DNA of 64,000 nt from Candidatus Reidiella endopervernicosa (GTDB taxonomy: Bacteria; Pseudomonadota; Gammaproteobacteria; GCF-013343005): positions 2,586,501-2,650,500 of the forward strand of contig NZ_CP054491.1 in assembly GCF_013343005.1 (NCBI RefSeq). Reading direction: 5' to 3'. How positions within the stretch are numbered: the stretch's first letter is position 1; every line of letters begins with the position of its first letter. Shown here in pieces: positions 1 to 9,351 of the stretch. The translations under genes and the position numbers were made by a program. A model generated the notes under the pieces. The model saw nothing but the letters and a program-made list of their open reading frames with translations, was not told the DNA's origin and ran no database searches.

Positions 1-23
1 CCGGGTCTAAACGTACTCGGCAT

Positions 24-307
24 CCGGGGAGTCGCTATTTTGCGAAAGTTTGTTTTGGGCATCCAAGCCCAAGCAAACAGCAAAACTTAACGCGACCGTT
101 TATGCCTTCGGCGCCCCGACCGTCCTGCGTACGTTGCGTAATCACCTCTTCGCGGCTCTACACAACTCCCTCAGTGACTCTACGCCGACATAAAGCCGCT
201 GCTGCATCTTCTTCGTCGTCCGCTCGCGCTCTCAACTACGAATATGCGAGACGGCGTCGACTATCGCGGACTAACCGCCTTCGCTTCGCTATCCATGGCG
301 GTCAGCG
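24..307 (+). repeat. 284-bp interspersed element, copy 1 (in hypF)
   Basis: Begins CCGGGGAGTCGC and ends GGCGGTCAGCG, 284 bp. It belongs to the subfamily with TTCGCTTCGCTATCC near the right end. It interrupts hypF inside the Ile codon of LGIMLPY; its removal restores the frame. Sense orientation relative to hypF. Confidence 0.92.
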
Positions 308-362
308 CATGTTGCCCTACAGTCCACTACATACACTCATTACCGAATCGTTTGGCAAACCA

Positions 363-646
363 CCGGGGAGTCGCTATTTTTGCGAAAGTTTGTTTTGGGC
401 ATCCAAGCCCAAGCAAACAGCAAAACTTCACGCGACCGTTTATGCCTGCGGCGCCCCGACCGTCCTGCGTACGTTGCGTAATCACCTCTTCGCGGCTCTA
501 CACAACTCCCTCAGTGACTCTACGCCGACATAAAGCCGCTGCTGCATCTTCTTCGTCGTTCGCTCGCGCTCTCAACTACGAATATACAGACGGCGTCGAC
601 TATCGGGGACTAACCGCCCTCACTTCGCTCTCCATGGCGGTCAGCG
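363..646 (+). repeat. 284-bp interspersed element, copy 2 (in hypF)
   Basis: 284 bp, CACTTCGCTCTCC subfamily. It lies 55 bp after copy 1 in the same gene. Removing it joins AAACCA to CTCGTC, giving GKPLVFTSGN, the expected HypF sequence. Confidence 0.92.
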
Positions 647-1927
647 CTCGTCTTTACCTCTGGCAACATCAGCGGCGAGCCGGTACTGACCGAGGCCGCC
701 GATGTTGAAGCTCGACTTCATGATGTTGTTGATGCCTTCCTGCACCACGATCGTCCCATTCGCCGCCCAGTTGATGACGCTATTTTTCAGATCTCAGCCG
801 GTAAAGCACGGCCGATGCGCATCGGCCGTGGCAACTCCCCACTCGAGCTAAAGCTACCTTACAGGTTTGATCGTCCGATCCTCGCTGTTGGTGCCCACAA
901 CAAGGTGGCCGTTGCACTCGCCTGGGAAGATCGTGTCGTAGTCTCACAGCACCTCGGCAATCTCGATGCACCGAGAACAATCAACCAGTTTGAACGCACC
1001 ATTGAGGATCTACAGCGACTCTACGCCGTCGAGGCTGAGATCATCGTCTGTGATGCCCACCCCGACTACTTCAGCAGTCGTTGGGCACGCGACCAGAAAG
1101 ACAAGGAACTGATAAAGGTCTACCACCACCACGCCCACGCCTCCTCCCTCTATGGTGAGCAGCGGCTTGAGGGGACAGCACTCATATTCACCTGGGACGG
1201 TATCGGCTACGGCGAAGATGGCACGCTCTGGGGTGGTGAGGCACTACTCGGTAGACCTGGCAATTGGAAGAGAGTCGCCACCTTCCGCCCCTTCTCCCTG
1301 CCAGGCGCCATAAAGGTCGCCCATGAACCGTGGCGTAGCGCCCAGTCACTCTGCTGGGAGTGCGACCGGGAGTGGACGGGCAATCCACGCGAAAACGCAC
1401 TGCTACGTCATGCATGGGAAACAGGTATTAACAGCCCGCGCAGCAGCGCCGTCGGCAGACTCTTCGATGCTGCAGCCGCCTTTACACGAACTCTGAAACA
1501 GGCCAGTTTCGATGGTCAGGCACCGATGTGGCTGGAATCGATATCAGCGTCGAAAGGTAAAGCGATTAGCCTGCCGCAGCATACGAGATCAGATGGTGTC
1601 ATTGAAGTAGATTGGGAGCCGACTATTTTGACTCTGCTCGATGAGAGTCGTAGTTCAGCCATTCGTGCCGCCGATTTTCACGCCACCATGGCACAATCAC
1701 TCAGCGACCAGACTCAGGCTATTACCGAAAAATACGACTTTGACTCAGTTGGGATCACCGGCGGTGTATTCCAAAACCACCTATTAACTGAAGCTGTAGT
1801 TAGGATACTTGCATCACAACAGCGCCCAGCAATTATTCACGAGACCATTCCAAGCAATGATGCTGGCATCAGTTTTGGACAAATAATTGAAGCAATCAAT
1901 ACCAAACACTAACCACTTAACATCAAT

Positions 1928-1966
1928 CAACATATCCCAGTGAAGAGCATTCACTGGGATATGTTG
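1928..1966. terminator. Strong inverted repeat between hypF and a convergent minus-strand frame
   Basis: A perfect 17-bp stem (CAACATATCCCAGTGAA and its complement) encloses a 5-base loop, 15 bases after the hypF stop. There is no clear T-tract, so it may be an mRNA 3'-end hairpin rather than a full intrinsic terminator. The minus-strand frame at 1951 ends inside it. Confidence 0.55.
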
Positions 1967-2160
1967 AAGTGAGCAACCTCTTTAATCAGCCTAATTAACA
2001 GCAATAATTCGGCACGTCCCTCATCAACCGCTGCAACCATTTGTGGAAGATTATCGAGCACCAGGCGAGAAATCGTTAGACCCGTCTCTGCAGCCACCTT
2101 CTCCACGGCTTCTATGGAAAAACCGCGTGGTGGCTTGCTTACCCCCAGGAGTGCTGCAGG
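1951..2160 (-). pseudogene. Possible remnant of a small gene
   Basis: The minus strand has an open frame reading about GVSKPPRGFSIEAVEKVAAE and ending LLIRLIKEVAHFNISQ. It looks like real helical coding sequence. Upstream, at 2161-2260, a different frame reads like a signal peptide (LPLLPSLASAADERTSDH) before a stop, which suggests one frameshifted small exported protein. I do not recognise the family and no convincing start is visible. It could also be noncoding sequence. Confidence 0.3.
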
Positions 2161-2385
2161 TGGAAGTGTTGAATAACTGTAACGATATGATCCGATGTAC
2201 GCTCATCTGCAGCAGACGCCAGCGAAGGCAGCAGGGGCAGACATAGTCAATAGTGCACTCTGAAAAGACGACACAGAAGTACAGCTTAATTGAATAGAGT
2301 CAAAAGAGTGTCTGGATCAGTAGTAACAGGGAGGACACCAATAATACCGCTATCTTCCTTTTTTAAGTCCCACTTACTACGCCAG

Positions 2386-2640
2386 TTATGAAGCGCGTTC
2401 CCAACTATTTTCGTTCCGCACCACCTCATAACGAGCCCAGTTTGCGAACTCTTCATCGGAAACGACAAACGATTTTCGACGGTTCTCACCCACCAATATC
2501 TTGAATTGGACGCTACGCTCCTCATCGCCACTCACCTCGCAGAGTGATGAGTCGATTGCCAGCACCTGGCGCACCATCCAACGCTTGCCAAAATCACCGT
2601 TGCTGTAGAAAGCACCGATCTCTATCTCATCGATTTTCAT
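2386..2640 (-). CDS. Small conserved hypothetical protein, 84 aa
   Basis: Starts MKIDEIEIGAFYSNGDFGKR and ends RYEVVRNENSWERAS. The start at 2640 is chosen because the longer upstream frame (to 2823) overlaps the amrS gene and reads as its shadow. There is no signal peptide or membrane segment; the protein is rich in charged and aromatic residues, as a small beta-rich cytosolic protein would be. It lies 76 bp downstream of amrS on the same strand and may be cotranscribed. I cannot assign a function. Confidence 0.6.
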   Translation of the reverse strand: MKIDEIEIGAFYSNGDFGKRWMVRQVLAIDSSLCEVSGDEERSVQFKILVGENRRKSFVVSDEEFANWARYEVVRNENSWERAS

Positions 2641-2716
2641 AAAAACAATTCTATCGACTTGTCGATCTTTCCTGCACCCCCCATTGGTAATATCTCTTCC
2701 CTGTTTTTTCAGTGGC

Positions 2717-3826
2717 TTATGGGTGTAATTCCATATTGATCGGGAGTCGCTTTGCACCCCATTCACCGGGGTGTTTTTCAAACACACCAACGCAGGGGCT
2801 GTTGCAGTCACAACAGCGTCCATCGGCGGTCAGATTCCATTCAGTCAGTACATACCAGTCACGTCCGATCAGGCGCTTACCGCAACGGTGACAGTAGGTG
2901 CTACCACCTCGCTCATCGTGCACATTGCCGGTATAAACATGGTGCAGACCGGCACTCATCGCGATCTCACGTGCACGACTCAGCGTTACAGGTGGCGTGG
3001 GTGGGTGGTCCATCATTTTCCAGTCGGGATGAAAGGCACTGAAGTGCCACGGTGTATCAGCCCCGAGATTGTCGACCACCCAACGACTCATCGCCTCCAG
3101 TTCGCTCTCGGAGTCATTCTCGCCCGGAATCAACAGGGTAGTAATTTCAGTCCAGACATCGGTTTCATGTCGCAGATATTTAAGGGTCTCTAGAACAGGA
3201 TCGAGCTGGCCACCACACAGCTTCAGATAGAACTCATCACTGAACGCCTTCAGATCAACGTTAGCGGCATCCATATAACTAAAAAACTCACGTCGTGGTT
3301 CATCACAGATATAACCAGCGGTAACAGCGACCGACTTGATTCCCTGCGCTCTACACGCCCTGGCTATATCAATTGCATACTCCATAAAGATGACTGGATC
3401 GTTATAGGTGTAGGCGACACTGCGACACCCCATCTCTCTGGCAACCCGTGCAATTTTTTCCGGCGAGGCCTGATCCATCAATGTATCCATCTCGCGTGAT
3501 TTGCTCATATCCCAGTTCTGGCAGAATTTGCAGGCGAGATTACAACCAGCCGTACCGAACGAAAGAACGGGGGTTCCGGGAAGGAAGTGGTTAAGCGGCT
3601 TCTTCTCGATGGGATCGATACAGAAGCCGCTAGATCGCCCATAGCTGGTCAACACGATCTCATCAGACCTATTGGCCCTTACAAAACAGAGCCCACGTTG
3701 GCCATCACGTAGCTTGCAGTAACGCGGACAGAGATCACACTGCACCCGTCCATCCTCGAGTTTGTGCCAATACCGGGTCGGGAATGTTGGTGTCTCGGGC
3801 GTGATTGTTTCTGACCCCTTACTCAT
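2717..3826 (-). CDS. amrS: AmmeMemoRadiSam system radical SAM enzyme (AmrS)
   Basis: A 369-aa radical SAM protein. The [4Fe-4S]/SAM cluster motif is CNLACKFC, near residue 95. The N-terminus has a conserved cysteine-rich segment (CDLCPRYCKLRDGQRGLC) and the C-terminus a four-cysteine zinc-like segment (CHRCGK...CCDC). This layout is typical of the AmrS/PflA-related family. It is transcribed away from amrB and amrA, with which it forms the three-part AmmeMemoRadiSam set; the biochemical role of this set is not settled. Start at 3826 (MSKGSETITPETP). Confidence 0.9.
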   Translation of the reverse strand: MSKGSETITPETPTFPTRYWHKLEDGRVQCDLCPRYCKLRDGQRGLCFVRANRSDEIVLTSYGRSSGFCIDPIEKKPLNHFLPGTPVLSFGTAGCNLACKFCQNWDMSKSREMDTLMDQASPEKIARVAREMGCRSVAYTYNDPVIFMEYAIDIARACRAQGIKSVAVTAGYICDEPRREFFSYMDAANVDLKAFSDEFYLKLCGGQLDPVLETLKYLRHETDVWTEITTLLIPGENDSESELEAMSRWVVDNLGADTPWHFSAFHPDWKMMDHPPTPPVTLSRAREIAMSAGLHHVYTGNVHDERGGSTYCHRCGKRLIGRDWYVLTEWNLTADGRCCDCNSPCVGVFEKHPGEWGAKRLPINMELHP

Positions 3827-3960
3827 CGCTCATCCTCACTATCAATTCGCAACTTATCTGACCAGACTATAGTCGATATATCCTTACAGAATTACGGACT
3901 TGATATCGATCCACTCTCACACTATTGATAGTAGATAGATGTCCCACAAAGGGAGCCGGA

Positions 3961-4746
3961 ATGGCAACTGTTAGACAACCAGCCGTGGCAGGCATGTTCT
4001 ATCCAAGTGATCCAACAGAGCTTCGCACAATGGTCGATGGCTATCTGAGCGAGGCGGCAGAAGTAGCTCGCGTGCCCAAGGCGATCATCGCGCCACACGC
4101 TGGTTTTATCTACTCCGGCCCTATCGCCGCCTCGGCCTATACAGCAATCGCGGCGGCACGCCATCAGATCAAACGGGTGGTACTGCTAGGACCTGCACAT
4201 CGGGTTGGTTTTCACGGTCTGGCGGCTAGCCATGCCGACTTCTTTCGTACCCCTCTCGGCGATGTCAGCATTGATAAAGCGGCTCTGGAGAAGATCATTG
4301 AGCTACCGCAACTCCACTGGCTCGATGAGGCGCATACCCTTGAGCATAGCCTCGAGGTCCAGCTCCCCTTCCTACAGCGTCTGCTTGATGACTTCACTCT
4401 GATTCCGCTGGTTGTTGGCGACTGCGCAGCAACAGAGGTCGAACAGGTTCTGAAACTGCTCTGGGGTGGCGATGAGACGCTGATCGTGATCAGTTCAGAT
4501 TTGAGTCACTATCACGACTACCTCACCGCACAACAGATGGATCGCACCACCTCAAATGCCATAGAGCAGCTCGACGGCCGTGCCATTCACTATGAGAGCG
4601 CCTGTGGACGAAATGGTATTCTCGGCCTGCTAGCCGCTGTAGAAAAACATCAGATGACAATTAGAACCATCGATCTGCGAAATTCGGGTGACACCGCGGG
4701 TGCTCGTGACCAGGTGGTCGGATATGGAGCCTATCTCGTTGAGTAG
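3961..4746 (+). CDS. amrB: AmmeMemoRadiSam system protein B (MEMO family)
   Basis: A MEMO-family protein of 261 aa, structurally related to extradiol dioxygenases. Conserved signatures are AVAGMFYPSDP at the N-terminus, APHAGFIYSGPIAA (metal-site histidine) and SSDLSHYHDY. I chose the ATG at 3961 because GGGAG lies just upstream and MATVRQPAVAGMFYP is the usual family start; an in-frame ATG at 3925 adds 12 unlikely residues. Its 3' end overlaps amrA by 23 bases, so the two are translationally coupled. Confidence 0.9.
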   Translation: MATVRQPAVAGMFYPSDPTELRTMVDGYLSEAAEVARVPKAIIAPHAGFIYSGPIAASAYTAIAAARHQIKRVVLLGPAHRVGFHGLAASHADFFRTPLGDVSIDKAALEKIIELPQLHWLDEAHTLEHSLEVQLPFLQRLLDDFTLIPLVVGDCAATEVEQVLKLLWGGDETLIVISSDLSHYHDYLTAQQMDRTTSNAIEQLDGRAIHYESACGRNGILGLLAAVEKHQMTIRTIDLRNSGDTAGARDQVVGYGAYLVE

Positions 4747-5308
4747 TGTCACATCACTGACAGGGCATGAGCAGGACGACCTGCGTCAGCTAGCACGCGA
4801 CTCTATCCGCCATGGGCTCACTCACGGTAAGGCACTTGATGTAAATGCGAGCGACTATAGCGACCCACTTCAACGGCAGCGTGCCACCTTTGTCACCCTG
4901 GAGCTCGGCGGCACACTGCGTGGCTGTATCGGAACCTTAGAGGCGCATCGCCCACTTGCCGTCGATGTCGCAAGCAACGCCTACGCGGCAGCCTTCTCCG
5001 ACCCACGCTTTCCACCCCTTGATGAAAATGAGTTTCAGCGACTCGATATTCATATCTCTATCCTCACTCCCTCGGAACCACTCCTTTTTAATGGTGAAGA
5101 GGATCTGCTGGAGAAGATCCGTCCCGGCATCGACGGCCTGATACTGAGTGAGGGTTACCGGCGTGGCACCTTTCTCCCCTCAGTCTGGGAGTCACTGCCG
5201 AATCCTGAGCAATTTCTGCAGCATCTCAAGCTCAAGGCAGGTCTTCCGGCCGACTACTGGTCAGATCAGATTGAGATCGAACGTTACACCACCGAGTTGA
5301 TTGAATAG
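4724..5308 (+). CDS. amrA: AmmeMemoRadiSam system protein A (AMMECR1 family)
   Basis: A 194-aa AMMECR1-domain protein. Signatures are FVTLELGGTLRGCIGTLEA, the HRPLAVDVASNAYAAAFSDPRF segment (named here by its ends HRPLA and DPRF), and GLILSEGYRRGTFLPSVWE. The start at 4724 (MEPISLSS) overlaps the end of amrB, typical of coupled genes; the upstream ATG at 4688 would deepen the overlap. The family function is unknown, and its linkage with a MEMO protein and a radical SAM enzyme suggests a shared redox or metal-dependent reaction. Confidence 0.88.
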   Translation: MEPISLSSVTSLTGHEQDDLRQLARDSIRHGLTHGKALDVNASDYSDPLQRQRATFVTLELGGTLRGCIGTLEAHRPLAVDVASNAYAAAFSDPRFPPLDENEFQRLDIHISILTPSEPLLFNGEEDLLEKIRPGIDGLILSEGYRRGTFLPSVWESLPNPEQFLQHLKLKAGLPADYWSDQIEIERYTTELIE

Positions 5309-5381
5309 CCACTCCCTCCTAAAGCAGCCCTATTCCTGACCGATAGAGTATGCTAGAGCCAATAGAGAGTCAGGGTCAGGC

Positions 5382-7000
5382 GTGGAAGTAAAACCGACAC
5401 AACCGCAGATCACTACCATCAAAGTCGATGTCGCTGAGCTTAAGGCGGCACTGAGCAATTGGAAGGTAGGCGAATCACTGCTCGCTGTTGCACGCGAGAG
5501 TTCTCAGCAGGGACGTGTGATGCTGCAGATTGGAAATCTTGCGGTCGAAGCAAAAAGCGATCAGCCGATCCGGGCGGGACAACAGCTCCAACTCGTTGTC
5601 GAAAGGCTCACCCCCTCCCCCGTGATGCGTGTTGTTGATAACATTCAGCCCCCATCACCACAGAGCATTGCGTTAAAAAACCTGCTGCCACTACAGCGTC
5701 CCATCTCAGAACTATTGGCCAATCTCACCCAGCTTACCCAGACCAAGGTTGTCACCCAGCTGTTAACTGCAGCTTCAACGGCCATCACTCCCAGCAAAGT
5801 GAATTCCAGTAGCACGCCCCTCCTCACACCAACCCTACCGGGACAGCCAGTCACAACATCAGCCACGACACCTCCGCCCGGCATCAGTCGCGATGAGGTA
5901 CGTGCCATCACACAACTTGCCCAGCGGTTGGTCAGTCAGATCAGCTCATCTAGTGATATCAGTAAACCAGGGGCGCTTGAGCAGGCAATAAAAACATCCG
6001 GGGAGTCGCTATTTTTGCGAAAGTTTGTTTTGGGCATCCAAGCCCAAGCAAACAGCAAAAACTTCACGCGACCGTTTATGCCTGCGGCGCCCCGACGTCC
6101 TGCGTACGTTGCGTAATCACCTCTTCGCGGCTCTACACAACTCCCTCAGTGACTCTACGCCGACATAAAGCCGCTGCTGCATCTTCTCCGTCGTTCGCTC
6201 GCGCTCTCAACTACGAATATACAGACGGCGTCGACTATCGGGGACTAACCGCCCTCACTTCGCTCTCCATGGCGGTCAGCGCGGGAAATTTCTTTGAGGC
6301 CAATCTTCTCAAGGGACTGCAGGGACTCAATCGCCCCACCCCAAACAGCGACTTCAAGGCACCACTGCTGCAACTACTCGATCTGTTACGTACCGTCAGC
6401 AGCAGCAAATCGTTGCCACCTAGCAGTGACAAACTCCCTCTCAGCAGTGAACTGACTCTTCCCGGTAGCGCCCCCCAGGCTCCCGCACGTTTTGCACCGT
6501 CACTCCCCCTTGGGGACACATTGAGAATGCTTGCAGATCTTCTCAAGCAGGTTGAGGGGAGCCTTGCTCGCATACAGCTCAACCAGCTTACCTCTACACC
6601 TCATCAGGCCACAGAGGCGGAAACACGCCCCGCATGGCTGATCGAGCTACCACTTCGCAACGGTGAGCGGATCGATCTGGTGCAAATGAAATTCGAGGAG
6701 GAGCGTGGGAAAAACAGTGATGGCAATGCTGAGAAACAGTGGTCCGTTAAGCTTGCGTTCGATCTCGACACTATTGGACCACTGCACATCAAGGTGACCT
6801 ACGCAGGCGGCTCCATCTCAACAATCTTCTGGGCCGAACAGCACGACAGCGCTGAACTCTTTAAGGCCAACATGGGTGAACTCGAACAGCGCCTTACCAA
6901 GGCTGGACTGGTTGTTAACAAACTCGATACTCACAGCGGTGCTCCCCCCTTTAAAAATGGCCTGCTTGCCGCCGAGTCGATACTGGATGAGAAGGCATGA
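5382..7000 (+). pseudogene. fliK: FliK-like hook-length control protein, split by the element
   Basis: Pieces 5382-5997 and 6282-7000 sum to 445 codons. The N-terminal half is Pro/Thr/Ser-rich. The C-terminal half has the Flg_hook fold (PAWLIELPLRNGERIDLV, GPLHIKVTYAGG, LEQRLTKAGL). Joining at the element gives IKTSGNFFEANLLKGLQG with no residue lost. It starts with GTG at 5382. Its stop overlaps the ATG of the next gene (ATGA at 6997). The pairing with an FlhB-C-terminal-like gene is common in gammaproteobacteria, where both act in flagellar type III export switching. As written, translation runs 37 codons into the element and stops. Confidence 0.85.
5998..6281 (+). repeat. 284-bp interspersed element, copy 3 (in fliK-like gene)
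   Basis: 284 bp, CCGGGGAGTCGC to GGTCAGCG, CACTTCGCTCTCC subfamily, with one base missing in CCCGAC(C)GTCC. Sense orientation. Removal gives AAA-ACA-TCG-GGA-AAT, in frame. Confidence 0.92.
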
Positions 7001-7582
7001 AGGAGCAGCAAACCGGCAACGATCTCTCGATTGCACTTCGCTACGACGGCGTCGGTGCGCCCCGGGTCACTGCAAAGGGTGAAGGTGATCTCGCCCGAGA
7101 GATTCTCGAACTGGCGAAAAAACACGGAATCCCCTATCAGGAGAATCCGGTCCTGGTTCAGTTACTGGCTCAGATAGAACTGCCGGGGAGTCGCTATTTT
7201 GCGAAAGTTTGTTTTGGGCATCCAAGCCCAAGCAAACAGCAAAAACTTAACGCGACCATTTATGCCTACGGCGCCCCGACCGTCCTGCGTTCGTTGCGTA
7301 ATCACCTCTTCGCGGCTCTACACAACTCCCTCAGTGACTCTACGCCGACATAAAGCCGCTGCTGCATCTTCTTCGTCGTCCGCTCGCGCTCTCAACTACG
7401 AATAGGCAGACGGCGTCGACTATCGGGGACTAACCGCCCTCACTTCGCTCTCCATGGCGGTCAGCGGGGATCAGATTCCACGTGAACTCTATGTCGCGGT
7501 AGCCGAGGTCATCTCTTTCGCCTATATCATTTCGGGCAAACGTCCACCGCTTGAAACCGGAACAACTTCGCAGGATGAGTAA
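6997..7582 (+). pseudogene. FlhB C-terminal-like export switch protein, split by the element
   Basis: Pieces are 6997-7182 (reads [20 protein letters not shown] and [20 protein letters not shown]) and 7467-7582 (DQIPRELYVAVAEVISFAY). This is the EscU/YscU/HrcU-type small homologue of the FlhB cytosolic domain, about 100 aa. The start overlaps the upstream stop as ATGA. Unlike the other split genes, removing the standard element leaves 302 nt, one short of a whole number of codons; one G appears lost at the right junction, where CTG-GGG-GAT would be expected. Confidence 0.8.
7183..7466 (+). repeat. 284-bp interspersed element, copy 4 (in flhB-like gene)
   Basis: 284 bp, CACTTCGCTCTCC subfamily, carrying GAATAGG instead of GAATATA. 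Sense orientation within the flhB-like gene. Confidence 0.92.
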
Positions 7583-8714
7583 CAAATTAATGGGTATCCT
7601 CACTATCCATCGTTCTATGAAATCACTGTTCGCACTACTACTTCTCACACACAGCGCTAACATTGCTGCCACTGAGCTCAACTTCAGTAAAGATCAACTT
7701 GAACAGCGTTGGGCCGATAGAATCGAGAAGCTACTTGAGACAGACAAACTACCGCTTATCGATCTGCAGACCAGTCTCAAATCTGAACAGATAAAACAAT
7801 TCATCCCAGATGCTTTTGATGTGTTCGATGAGATTGGTATCGCTTTAATGGCTGCGGACGGCTATCAGCGGCCAAAGGATGGCAGTAAGGGGTATCGCTG
7901 GAGTAACTACATTCTGGAACTCGTCAATGATCACCCCGACTATTTTATTCCAACGACCAACGGCGGCACGAACAGTAACTGGCTTAAACAGAAAGGGGAA
8001 GACGAGAGACACTATATCGATCAGTTAGAGCACGAAGTTCGTAGTGGTCGCTATCGCGTTATGGGCGAACTCGACTTTCGCCACTACATGTCGAGCATCC
8101 AGTGCTCCCGAGGACGCAATGATCGTGACAACGCCATACCTCTAAGCAGCCCAAATGGTCATCGCCTGTTTGCGCTCAGTGCCGAGCGCGGCATCCCCTT
8201 CAGTATCCACCTGGAAGCGGAAGATCGCGAACTCACTGAACTAGAGAGGATGTTAAGGCAATACCCCAAGGCGAAGGTTATCGTTTCCCATTTTGGACAA
8301 CTACGTCACCCTGAAAAGCAGCGGCGTTTTACGCCAAGGTATGTGCGTCACCTGCTTAACAGCTACCCCAATCTCTTTTTTGATCTCGCCATCGGTCATC
8401 CAAACCGTCAATACCAATGTGCCGGCCCAGACAATAACCGTCTACTTGAGGGTGATACGGTAATTTGGATGGGCAGCGAGGGAAATCAAAAAAAACGCGT
8501 CCGCACAGAGTATCTCGCCATCTTTAAAGAGTTCGACAGACGATTTGTGTTTGCCTCTGACTACGGCGGTGGACGCGCACCACTGACGAGACACCTACGT
8601 GAGAAGGTAGATAACTTCCGGGATATTATTCGCGACTTGCCAGAGAAGGCGAGGCACCAGTTTGCGTACCGAAACGCGTGGCGTCTTCTTACGGGTAGAG
8701 AGTGGAACAGGTAG
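7575..8714 (+). CDS. Exported amidohydrolase-like TIM-barrel protein
   Basis: About 380 aa with an N-terminal signal peptide (MKSLFALLLLTHSANIAA from the ATG at 7617; the ATG at 7575 adds 14 residues and overlaps the previous stop). Later segments fit a metal-dependent amidohydrolase barrel: LIDLQTS, YRVMGELDFRHY, IPFSIHLEAED, KVIVSHFGQL, NLFFDLAIGH and FVFASDYGGGR. HLEAED and SHFG are likely metal-site strands, although an N-terminal HxH is not obvious (position DLQ), so the metal site may be incomplete. It follows flagellar genes but its role is unknown. Confidence 0.65.
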   Translation: MSNKLMGILTIHRSMKSLFALLLLTHSANIAATELNFSKDQLEQRWADRIEKLLETDKLPLIDLQTSLKSEQIKQFIPDAFDVFDEIGIALMAADGYQRPKDGSKGYRWSNYILELVNDHPDYFIPTTNGGTNSNWLKQKGEDERHYIDQLEHEVRSGRYRVMGELDFRHYMSSIQCSRGRNDRDNAIPLSSPNGHRLFALSAERGIPFSIHLEAEDRELTELERMLRQYPKAKVIVSHFGQLRHPEKQRRFTPRYVRHLLNSYPNLFFDLAIGHPNRQYQCAGPDNNRLLEGDTVIWMGSEGNQKKRVRTEYLAIFKEFDRRFVFASDYGGGRAPLTRHLREKVDNFRDIIRDLPEKARHQFAYRNAWRLLTGREWNR

Positions 8715-8757
8715 GGATATTTACCAACCAACGGTCGATTCTGAGCGGACGAAGGGT

Positions 8758-9150
8758 CTATGCGTTACCAGCACTTTCCGCACTGTTCATCATGAAGATC
8801 AACTCTGCCTCACCACGGGTTAGGCCACAGGTATTGATTAGCTCATCAATCGAGGCACCACTGTGGACCAGTTTGCCAGCCTGTAGGTAGGGACGTTCAC
8901 CTGAAGTTCTGAGATCAAGCTGATCCTGGCGTTCATTCTGGCTACGCAGACGTTGCTCCAGTTTATTGAGTCGATTGCCGACACCAACCGCACCACTACA
9001 GAGCGCACTCACATCATCACGAGTTGCATTGAGATCGACTCGGGTCTGTCGGAAAGCATCGAGCTCCCGACGCACCCTGGTAAGCTGGTAGATAGCAACG
9101 GCAGCTGTCGCCAACGCAGCAAGTGAAACAATGAAAAGTGCAATAGTCAT
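8758..9150 (-). CDS. DUF2802 protein of the chemotaxis cluster
   Basis: 130 aa. It has one N-terminal membrane helix (IALFIVSLAALATAAVAIYQ), a coiled-coil middle (LNKLEQRLRSQNERQDQLDL) and a C-terminal helix-turn-helix-like end (IDELINTCGLTRGEAELIF). It is the last gene of the cheYZAB-parCP-cheW run on the minus strand, its usual place in gammaproteobacteria. Function is not established; location suggests a role with the polar chemotaxis array. Confidence 0.8.
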   Translation of the reverse strand: MTIALFIVSLAALATAAVAIYQLTRVRRELDAFRQTRVDLNATRDDVSALCSGAVGVGNRLNKLEQRLRSQNERQDQLDLRTSGERPYLQAGKLVHSGASIDELINTCGLTRGEAELIFMMNSAESAGNA

Positions 9151-9159
9151 GGCAGCTAC

Positions 9160-9321
9160 CTATACATACTCATCTACGTGGGGACGTCCATCATCCTGCT
9201 GGTCATCGGCAGGTTTCTGTCGTTTCTCCTGCTTGGGGCGTTTCTTGCGCTCTTTCTGATCACGGCTCTTATCAACCGGATTGAGAGGAAATGTTGGAAT
9301 AACGTCTCTTATCTCACTCAT
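9160..9321 (-). CDS. Small charged protein between cheW and DUF2802 gene, 53 aa
   Basis: Reads MSEIRDVIPTFPLNPVDKSR, a lysine/arginine/glutamine-rich middle, and ends DDGRPHVDEYV. A short protein with a conserved proline-rich start and an acidic HVDEY-type end is often found at this spot between cheW and the DUF2802 gene. It is cytosolic with no domain. Its 10-base spacing to the DUF2802 gene and 30-base gap to cheW support one operon. Function unknown. Confidence 0.6.
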   Translation of the reverse strand: MSEIRDVIPTFPLNPVDKSRDQKERKKRPKQEKRQKPADDQQDDGRPHVDEYV

Positions 9322-9351
9322 GGCGCACACCCCGCTACATAACGCGAAGAC

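Larger units (their letters stand above)
1..1912 (+). pseudogene. hypF: hypF 3' part, carbamoyltransferase, split by two copies of the 284-bp element
   Basis: HypF transfers the carbamoyl group used to make the CN ligands of [NiFe] hydrogenase. The window starts inside the YrdC-like domain. Pieces are 1-23, 308-362 and 647-1912. Joined without the elements they read PGLNVLGIMLPYSPLH, then FGKPLVFTSGNISGEP, then HHDRPIRRPVDDAI, all classic HypF YrdC motifs. The Kae1-like C-terminal domain follows, with HHHAHA metal-binding histidines, TWDGIGYGEDGTLWGGE, GGVFQN and PSNDAGISFGQ. Both junctions restore frame exactly: GGC-AT/C-ATG and AAA-CCA/CTC-GTC. The last piece, from about 815 if read from an internal ATG, is an uninterrupted 365-codon frame. 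No other hyp genes are in the window. Family identity is certain; whether it is expressed as one protein is unknown. Confidence 0.9.

Noticed and set aside
102-708. Open frames inside the 284-bp element, such as [19 protein letters not shown]
   Set aside because: The frame is not conserved: several copies have GAATAG stops, and single-base indels shift it. The same reading recurs only because the DNA repeats.
2717-3193. Plus-strand frames opposite amrS
   Set aside because: They are antisense shadows of a well-conserved radical SAM gene, with no family features.
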